This document shows positions 58,642 to 64,000 of a stretch of 64,000 nucleotides of DNA, piece by piece (the stretch's first letter is position 1; every line of letters begins with the position of its first letter). This DNA comes from Streptomyces barringtoniae (GTDB lineage: Bacteria; Actinomycetota; Actinomycetes; Streptomycetales; Streptomycetaceae). The stretch covers positions 62,001 through 126,000 of the forward strand of contig NZ_JAJHNP010000021.1 of the NCBI RefSeq assembly GCF_020819595.1. The letters are read 5' to 3'. Made by a program: the position numbers and the translations under genes. The notes below the pieces were generated by a model. That model was given only the letters and a program-made list of their open reading frames with translations, was not told the DNA's origin and searched no databases.

Positions 58642-58787
58642 GCGAATCACTCCTGCAATCGTCGGGAAGGACCGGTGCGTACCACGTGCGGGCGGCACGT
58701 CGGTCTCTGACGAATCTACCTGCGGGCACTGACAAAGCCGGGCCGCGGGGCGTGGGCCCGGGCCAGGACCACGAGGGTTCATCCAGC

Positions 58788-58846
58788 GTTTCCCCAGGGA
58801 AACCCGGCCGTGTCATGGGCTGGTAGCGGCTTCTACCCCGGGGTAG
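58788..58846. promoter_or_regulatory. Cluster of inverted repeats upstream of folB
   Basis: Three perfect inverted repeats lie in the 263-bp gap: GTTTCCC-CA-GGGAAAC (58788-58803), GGTAG-N6-CTACC (58822-58837) and CTACCCCGGGGTAG (58833-58846), the last two overlapping. They could be operators for folB or the 3' end hairpins of the upstream SnoaL-like transcript. Confidence 0.5.
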
Positions 58847-58904
58847 GTGATTCCAACCACTTCCTGGTTCCTCTTGCTCGGCTTCCTGTGGAGCGTCTAC
58901 CCGC

Positions 58905-59435
58905 TCAGGAGAGGGGGTCGTCGTCCGGATTCGCCCCGTCGGCGCCGGGCTCCTCGTCGTCGGCGCTCTCCGCCAGGACGGGGGAGGCGTGGTGCGACCA
59001 GAGCTTCCAGCCGGAGGGTGTGCGCCGGAACACGTTCGTGGCGACGACGAGCTGGCCGACCAGCGGTCCCAGTTCCGCGCCGTCCTCGGGGGCGGGGCCG
59101 CCGCTGAGGATGTTCTCGGTGCAGGTGACGAGCGCGGTGTCACCCGTGACGGAGACGTGCACGTCGGTGAGGAAGAACTGGATGTAGTCGGTGTTCGCCA
59201 TGATCAGGGCGTACGACCTGAGGACCTCGCCGCGGCCGGTGAGCACCGGCCAGCCGGGGTGCACGCAGGAGATCACGCCGGTGTCCGCCGGGTCGTGGTA
59301 CTCCTCGTCCACGCCCAGGTCGGCGGGGGTGAGCCAGAGGGAGGACACCTCCTCGAAGTCACCGCGCTCCATCGCCTCGTAGAAGGCGGTGTTGGCGGCC
59401 TCCACCTGCTCGACATCGGTATGAGGGGCGCTCAC
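58905..59435 (-). CDS. NTF2/SnoaL-like protein in the folate operon
   Basis: The 176-residue protein has a cone-shaped NTF2-like fold: EAANTAFYEAMERGDFEEVSSLWL, CVHPGWPVLTGRGEVLRSYALIM, and FRRTPSGWKLWSHHASPVL, plus an acidic tail. No catalytic role is known. Its GTG start overlaps the folP stop by four bases, so it is translationally coupled to folP, a gene order I recall in other actinobacteria. Confidence 0.87.
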   Translation of the reverse strand: MSAPHTDVEQVEAANTAFYEAMERGDFEEVSSLWLTPADLGVDEEYHDPADTGVISCVHPGWPVLTGRGEVLRSYALIMANTDYIQFFLTDVHVSVTGDTALVTCTENILSGGPAPEDGAELGPLVGQLVVATNVFRRTPSGWKLWSHHASPVLAESADDEEPGADGANPDDDPLS

Positions 59436-60436
59436 CGGGCTCCTTCCGCCCCGCGCTCACCACTGATGCCGGGCGCGCGCCCGCTTCCGCACGCCCCGGG
59501 CTCTCGCTCGGCGCCCGGTGTCTTCCCCACTTCACGCGCCCCGCGCTCGTTCATTTCCAGCGGCGCTGGGCCCGCCGTACGCGCTCCTTCCACGGCGCGT
59601 GCGACCCGCACGGCGTCCGCGGTGGCGCGCACCTCGTGCACGCGCACGGCCCACGCGCCGGAGTCCGCGGCGAGCGCGGAGACGGCGGCCGTGGCGGCGT
59701 CGCGCTCCCGGGCCGGCGGGGGCGCCGCTTCCGGCCCGGCGAGGACACGGCCGAGGAACCGCTTGCGGGAGGCGGCCACGAGCAGGGGGTGGCCGAGGTC
59801 GCGCAGGCGGTCGAGGTGGGCGAGGAGGCTGAGGTCGTGCTCGGCCTCCTTGGAGAAGCCGAGGCCGGGGTCGACGACGATGCGGTCATGGGCGATGCCG
59901 CCGGCCAGAACGGCCTCCACGCGTGCGTGCAGTTCGTCCACGACTTCCTTGACGACGTCCTCGTAGACGCCCTTGACGTTGCCGCCCTCGAGGAAGCCGC
60001 GCCAGTGCATGACGACGAACGGGGCGCCCGCGGCGGCGACCACCGGGATCATCGCGGGGTCGGCGAGGCCGCCGCTGACGTCGTTGACGAGGGCGGCCCC
60101 GGCACCGAGGGCCTGTTCGGCGACGGAGGCGCGCATGGTGTCGACGGAGACGACGACGCCCTCGGAGGCGAGGCCCCGGACGACCGGGATGACGCGCCTG
60201 AGTTCCTCGGCCTCGTCCACCCGGGTGGCGCCGGGGCGGGTGGACTCGCCGCCGACATCGACCAGGTCCGCGCCCTCGGCGACGAGATCGAGGCCGTGCT
60301 TGACGGCTGCGGTCGTGTCGAACCAGCGGCCGCCGTCGGAGAAGGAGTCGGGGGTCACGTTGACGACACCCATGACCGCGCACCGGTCCCATACCGGAAG
60401 GCCGGCCACCCGGCCGCGCCCGCTGAGGTTCTTCAT
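59432..60436 (-). CDS. folP: Dihydropteroate synthase
   Basis: The 334-residue enzyme joins the pterin pyrophosphate to p-aminobenzoate and is the sulfonamide target. Marks are VMGVVNVTPDSFSDGGRWFD, DVGGESTRPGATRV, VNDVSGGLADP, and LLVAASRKRFLG. The last ~50 residues are a Gly/Arg/Glu-rich tail that most DHPS proteins lack. It is the first gene of a minus-strand operon running folP, SnoaL-like, folB, folK, DUF3180. Confidence 0.96.
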   Translation of the reverse strand: MKNLSGRGRVAGLPVWDRCAVMGVVNVTPDSFSDGGRWFDTTAAVKHGLDLVAEGADLVDVGGESTRPGATRVDEAEELRRVIPVVRGLASEGVVVSVDTMRASVAEQALGAGAALVNDVSGGLADPAMIPVVAAAGAPFVVMHWRGFLEGGNVKGVYEDVVKEVVDELHARVEAVLAGGIAHDRIVVDPGLGFSKEAEHDLSLLAHLDRLRDLGHPLLVAASRKRFLGRVLAGPEAAPPPARERDAATAAVSALAADSGAWAVRVHEVRATADAVRVARAVEGARTAGPAPLEMNERGAREVGKTPGAEREPGACGSGRAPGISGERGAEGAR

Positions 60437-60588
60437 ACGTTCAGCGTAGGCCCAGGAGCATGCCGGGAACGCGCGACGGCCCGGGCGGAAGCCCCGTGCT
60501 GGAGGGGGCGCCCACCCGGGCCCGTCCTGGCCGCACCGCTCGGTCCCGCGGCCCTCACACCACCCGGGCGCTCAGGCCGCTCGGGCGC

Positions 60589-62427
60589 TCAGGCCGCGCG
60601 GACATCCCGTTCCGCCACGGAGTGCGCGCAGGGGCGCTCGGCGGCCGCCCTGCGCCGGCGCAGGAAGCGCGGGAGTGGCAGGGCGAATTCGACGAAGCCC
60701 TCCGCCTGCATGGCGGCGAAGCCGATGCGGGGCAGGTCGGCGTTGTTCCGGTAGACCACGAAGCGGGGTTCCCAGCGCGGCTGGAACTTGGCGTTGAACT
60801 TGTACAGCGACTCGATCTGGAACCAGCGCGAGAGGAACACCAGCAGCCCGCGCCAGGCGCGCAGCACCGGACCCGCGCCGATCTTCTCGCCGCGCGCGAG
60901 GGCGGAGCGGAACATCGCGAAGTTCAGCGAGACCCGGGTGATGCCGAACTTCGGCGCGGCCTGGAGGGCGGCGACGATCAGCAGTTCGTTCATGCCGGGG
61001 TCCGCGCTGCGGTCGCGGCGCATCAGGTCCAGCGAGGCGCCGTCCTTGCCCCAGGGCACGAAGTGCAGGACCGCCTTCAGGTCGCCGTACTCGCCGGGCT
61101 CGTCGTCCTGCTTGTGGGCGGTGGCGATCAGGCAGTCGCCGTCGGCGGGGTCGCCGACGCGGCCGAGCGCCATGGAGAAGCCGCGTTCGGTGTCGGTGCC
61201 GCGCCAGTCCTCCGCCGCCCGGCGGATGCGCTCCAGTTCGGCGTCGCCGAGGTCACGGATACGCCGTACCCGGGTTTCGTAGCCGGCTCGCTCGATGCGC
61301 TTGACCATTTGCCGTACGTTGCGCATCGCGCGTCCGGCGAGCGAGAAATCCGCGACGTCCACCACCGCCTCGTCGCCCAGTTCCAGGGCGTCCAGGCCGG
61401 TCTCACGGGTCCACACCTCGCCGCCCGTCTCCGAGCAGCCCATGACTGCGGGCGTCCAGGAGTGCGCCTTGGCCTCGTCCATGAAGCGCTCGATGGCGCC
61501 CGGCCAGGCCTCGACGTCGCCGATGGGGTCACCGCTGGCGAGCATCACACCGGAGACGACGCGGTAGGTGACCGCGGCCTTTCCGCTGGGGGAGAAGACG
61601 ACGGCCTTGTCGCGGCGCAGCGCGAAGTGGCCGAGCGAGTCGCGCCGGCCGTGCTTCTCCAGCAGGGCCCGCAGGCGGGACTCGTCCTCCTCGGTGAGGC
61701 GGGCGGCCGGGTGCTCGGGGCGGAAGGCCAGGTAGATGGTGGTGGCGGCGGTGATCCAGCCGAGGGCGCCGAGGGAGAAGGCGACGGTCCAGGACGTGTT
61801 GCCCTGGTAGTCGACCGGGCCCTCGAAGCCGAACAGGCCGTAGACGACGTGCGTCAGCCGGTCGGCCAGGCTCGGGTCGCCGATCGTCCGGTGCGGGTGG
61901 ACGCTGACGATGACGAGTCCGAGGACGAGGGAACTGGCGCTCATGAGGACGAAGTTCGCGAGCGCCCGCCACCTGCTGCGCGGATCGGGCAGCGCCGCGA
62001 ACTCGTCGCGGTGGACCAGCAGCGGCACGAGCAGGGCCACGGCGATGAGCACGCCGACGACCGAGTGCCGGTACGCGAACTGCGCCGCCGCGCCCGCCGG
62101 CAGTAGCGCGACCGCGGCCCGCCATGCCCGGCGCTTGCACCGTTTGAGCCCGTGCGCAAGCAGTAGCAGCAGCACGCCGGAGCTCACGGAGAGCGCGGCC
62201 GCGAAGGGGCCGAACGAGCCCGGCAGCACCTCGGCGATGGCGTGCATACGGCTGTGACGGAAGCGCGGGAACACACCCGCGGCAATGTCCAGAACGCCCA
62301 CGAGGGCGGCCGCCCTGCCGACGAGGACAGGGACGGCCTCGGGGCGCGGGCCACGCAGTATGCGCCGCGCCCGGCTGGATCGGCTCGGAACCCCGCCCGA
62401 CATTTCCCCATCTATCCTGACAGACAT
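60589..62427 (-). CDS. MprF/LysX-like membrane protein with DUF2156 transferase domain
   Basis: The 612-residue protein has about six to seven N-terminal membrane helices, then the DUF2156 domain used by MprF to move lysine or alanine from tRNA to phosphatidylglycerol. Recognisable parts are SGDPIGDVEAWPGAIERFMDEA, KRIERAGYETRVRRIRDL, and SLNFAMFRSALARGEKIGAG near the end. It would lower the negative charge of the envelope and protect against cationic peptides. ATG 62427 follows GGGATG; ATG 62487 with GAGGG is an alternative. The aminoacyl donor is unknown. Confidence 0.87.
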   Translation of the reverse strand: MSVRIDGEMSGGVPSRSSRARRILRGPRPEAVPVLVGRAAALVGVLDIAAGVFPRFRHSRMHAIAEVLPGSFGPFAAALSVSSGVLLLLLAHGLKRCKRRAWRAAVALLPAGAAAQFAYRHSVVGVLIAVALLVPLLVHRDEFAALPDPRSRWRALANFVLMSASSLVLGLVIVSVHPHRTIGDPSLADRLTHVVYGLFGFEGPVDYQGNTSWTVAFSLGALGWITAATTIYLAFRPEHPAARLTEEDESRLRALLEKHGRRDSLGHFALRRDKAVVFSPSGKAAVTYRVVSGVMLASGDPIGDVEAWPGAIERFMDEAKAHSWTPAVMGCSETGGEVWTRETGLDALELGDEAVVDVADFSLAGRAMRNVRQMVKRIERAGYETRVRRIRDLGDAELERIRRAAEDWRGTDTERGFSMALGRVGDPADGDCLIATAHKQDDEPGEYGDLKAVLHFVPWGKDGASLDLMRRDRSADPGMNELLIVAALQAAPKFGITRVSLNFAMFRSALARGEKIGAGPVLRAWRGLLVFLSRWFQIESLYKFNAKFQPRWEPRFVVYRNNADLPRIGFAAMQAEGFVEFALPLPRFLRRRRAAAERPCAHSVAERDVRAA

Positions 62428-62630
62428 CGCATCCCGTAGTTCTGCGAGAGACCTTGGACCCGGGCCCGATCGGGCATCCGGCGACATTGCGCCCTCTAGG
62501 ACGGTGTCTAGGGGAGAGAGGTTCACTCCCCGCCGGAAAGTCGGGTCAAAGGCCAAGGAAAGCCCCGGGCAAGCCTTCGCAACGAAGCGTGGGCGGCTAT
62601 CGGGCGGAAAGCGCAGGCAGGTAACAGCCC

Positions 62631-63755
62631 ATGGGTCTCACGAGCAACAAAGTGCTGATGCTGGCGATCGTCCTCGCCGTCTTGCTGTTCGTCGGGACGG
62701 TGTGGCTGTGGCCGCGACTGGCCCGGCGGAGCTGGCGGGCCGTCAGCGGACGGGTCGGCCTGCTGCTCGGCACGCAGCTGGCGCTCTTCGCCTCGGTGGG
62801 CCTCGCCGCCAACCAGGCCTTCGGTTTCTACGCCAGCTGGGCGGACCTGTTCGGCCAGGAGACGGACCAGGGCGTCGTCGTCGACCACATAGCGGGCGGC
62901 AACACCGGCCCGATCCAGGTGGTCTCCACGTCCCGGGTCATCGGGACGGGCAGCGCCTTGCCACAGGTCTCGGGGCAGATTCAGAAGGTGGACATCCTCG
63001 GCCGTACGACCCACATCGCGGCGCCGGCGTTCGTGTACCTGCCCCCCGAGTACTTCCAGCCGCAGAACCGCGCGCGCAAGTTCCCGGTGTCCGTCGTCCT
63101 CACGGGTTATCCCGGTACTGCGCAGGCGCTGGTGGACAAACTGCACTATCCGGCCACGGCACAGCAGTTGGCCAAGGCGGGGAAGATGCAGCCGATGATC
63201 CTGGTGATGATGCGGCCGGCCGTGGCGCCGCCGCGGGACACGGAATGCGTGGACGTTCCCGGCGGCCCGCAGACGGAAACGTTTTTTGCCAGGGATCTGC
63301 GGGACTCGGTGATGGCCCACTACCGGGTGGACAAGACGCCCGCCAGCTGGGGCATCGTCGGTGACTCGACCGGCGGCTACTGCGCGCTGAAGATTGCCAT
63401 GCACTACCCGAGGGCGTACGCGGCCGCTGCCGGACTGTCGCCGTACTACAAGGCGCCGATCGACCCCACCACCGGCGACCTCTTCCGCGGCAACAAGAAC
63501 CTGCAGAATCGTGCCGACCTCTTCTGGGCGCTCAAGCACCTGCCCGCGCCCGAGACGTCGCTGCTCGTCACCACGAGCAAGGTCGGTGAACACAATTACA
63601 AGGACACGCTCAAGTTCATCAAGAGCGTGCAGGACACGAACGTGACCAGGATTTCGTCGATCATCCTTCCGAGCGGCGGGCACAACTTCAACACCTGGCG
63701 GCGGGAGATCCCGGGGACGCTCCAGTGGATCAGCACGCGGCTGGTCGCACACTGA
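62631..63755 (+). CDS. Membrane-anchored esterase (antigen 85/esterase D-like)
   Basis: The 374-residue protein has two N-terminal hydrophobic segments (about 8-28 and 43-63) and an extracellular alpha/beta hydrolase domain. The nucleophile is in IVGDSTGGYCALKIAMHYP, and the His in PSGGHNFNTW. It resembles mycobacterial antigen 85-like and esterase D-like proteins and could act on a cell-wall or lipid ester. It is divergent from the MprF-like gene across a 203-bp gap that may form a structured leader. Confidence 0.87.
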   Translation: MGLTSNKVLMLAIVLAVLLFVGTVWLWPRLARRSWRAVSGRVGLLLGTQLALFASVGLAANQAFGFYASWADLFGQETDQGVVVDHIAGGNTGPIQVVSTSRVIGTGSALPQVSGQIQKVDILGRTTHIAAPAFVYLPPEYFQPQNRARKFPVSVVLTGYPGTAQALVDKLHYPATAQQLAKAGKMQPMILVMMRPAVAPPRDTECVDVPGGPQTETFFARDLRDSVMAHYRVDKTPASWGIVGDSTGGYCALKIAMHYPRAYAAAAGLSPYYKAPIDPTTGDLFRGNKNLQNRADLFWALKHLPAPETSLLVTTSKVGEHNYKDTLKFIKSVQDTNVTRISSIILPSGGHNFNTWRREIPGTLQWISTRLVAH

Positions 63756-63850
63756 TCCCCTGCGCCTGACATCGCGTGAAGCCGGTGTTGTGGCCGTGTT
63801 TTTACGGGGCGGGGGTCCGCGATTCGCCTACGCGCGGTAAGTTTCTGGCC

Positions 63851-64000
63851 ATGCCACGTGGACGCCACCGCCATTCACCTCCTTTGCACCGGCTGTTGCC
63901 TCCGTCGGCGATCGCCGCCGTATCCGTCGTCTGCGCGCTGGGCCCCTGGGTGTTCTCCGAGGCCATGGTCGTGCGCGCACTGGCAGCGGTCGCCGCGGCG
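63851..64000 (+). CDS. Start of a membrane protein cut by the window edge
   Basis: Fifty codons are present, reading MPRGRHRHSPPLHRLLPPSA and then a hydrophobic stretch IAAVSVVCALGPWVF, and the frame runs off the window. The basic, His-rich start followed by a membrane helix suggests an integral membrane protein. Nothing more can be said from this fragment. Confidence 0.7.
   Translation, partial: MPRGRHRHSPPLHRLLPPSAIAAVSVVCALGPWVFSEAMVVRALAAVAAA

Noticed and set aside
62428..62630. Cyclic di-AMP (ydaO-type) or cobalamin riboswitch before the esterase
   Set aside because: The conserved core sequences of those classes are not present; only generic short hairpins are seen.

Overview
The window is chromosomal DNA from a Streptomyces species. 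The evidence is very high GC, genus-specific gene families (BldG with its partner, an AfsR-type SARP, a TipA-like MerR regulator, a WhiJ-type cassette, a thymidylate kinase fused to a transporter-like domain) and frequent GTG or TTG starts. From memory, not from a search, most genes match the SCO35xx and SCO34xx stretches of S. coelicolor, joined next to a tRNA-Thr. There is no rRNA, CRISPR array, insertion sequence, prophage or replication origin. It looks like ordinary core chromosome with short accessory blocks.

Layout. (1) 1-5200: the end of a Tad/Flp-type secretion locus (TadC-like, a small pilin-like DUF4244 protein, two TadE-like proteins), convergent with a DECH helicase carrying a DUF1998-type cysteine cluster. 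This is the 'helicase/secretion neighbourhood', and it is full of 15-39 bp tandem repeats. (2) 5261-9824: bldG and its anti-sigma-like partner, the proton-pumping pyrophosphatase hppA, and a lipoprotein. (3) 9905-21888: a methyltransferase, a small membrane protein, topA, the tmk fusion, the DNA polymerase III delta-prime gene and a secreted tripeptidyl-aminopeptidase-like hydrolase. (4) 21997-31942: tRNA-Thr(CGT), a glycosyltransferase, a large SARP/NB-ARC/TPR regulator, a family A polymerase without a 5' nuclease, a ClpC2-like regulator with twin operators, a LysE exporter and a DUF2786 protein. (5) 32050-41812: two lipoproteins, a leaderless VOC-ArsR-SRPBCC operon with twin operators, a WhiJ-type cassette (DUF397, ATPase, XRE) with a shared operator, an aldehyde dehydrogenase, DinB, and a PadR-controlled ABC exporter. 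(6) 41828-48564: glutamate decarboxylase plus a ClC protein, a TipA homologue, YbjQ, DedA and a ThrE-type exporter. (7) 48699-64000: ppa, dacB, a zinc metalloprotease, tilS-hpt-ftsH-folE, an opposing folP-folB-folK operon, an MprF-like transferase, an esterase, and the start of a further membrane protein cut by the window edge.

The most interesting material is regulatory. Several small cassettes each carry a recognisable repeated operator: the ClpC2-like gene (two GTCAAC-N5-GTTG sites), the ArsR operon (two GTAGG-N6-CCTAC sites, one between -35 and -10), the WhiJ-type cassette (the same ~28-bp element upstream of two genes on opposite strands), the PadR operon (two TCAA-N2-TTGA sites), the TipA-like gene, and possibly the SARP gene (22-bp spaced direct repeats). 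Starts were chosen from reading frame, ribosome-binding sites and usual family length. Functions come from motif recognition only, since no database search could be run.
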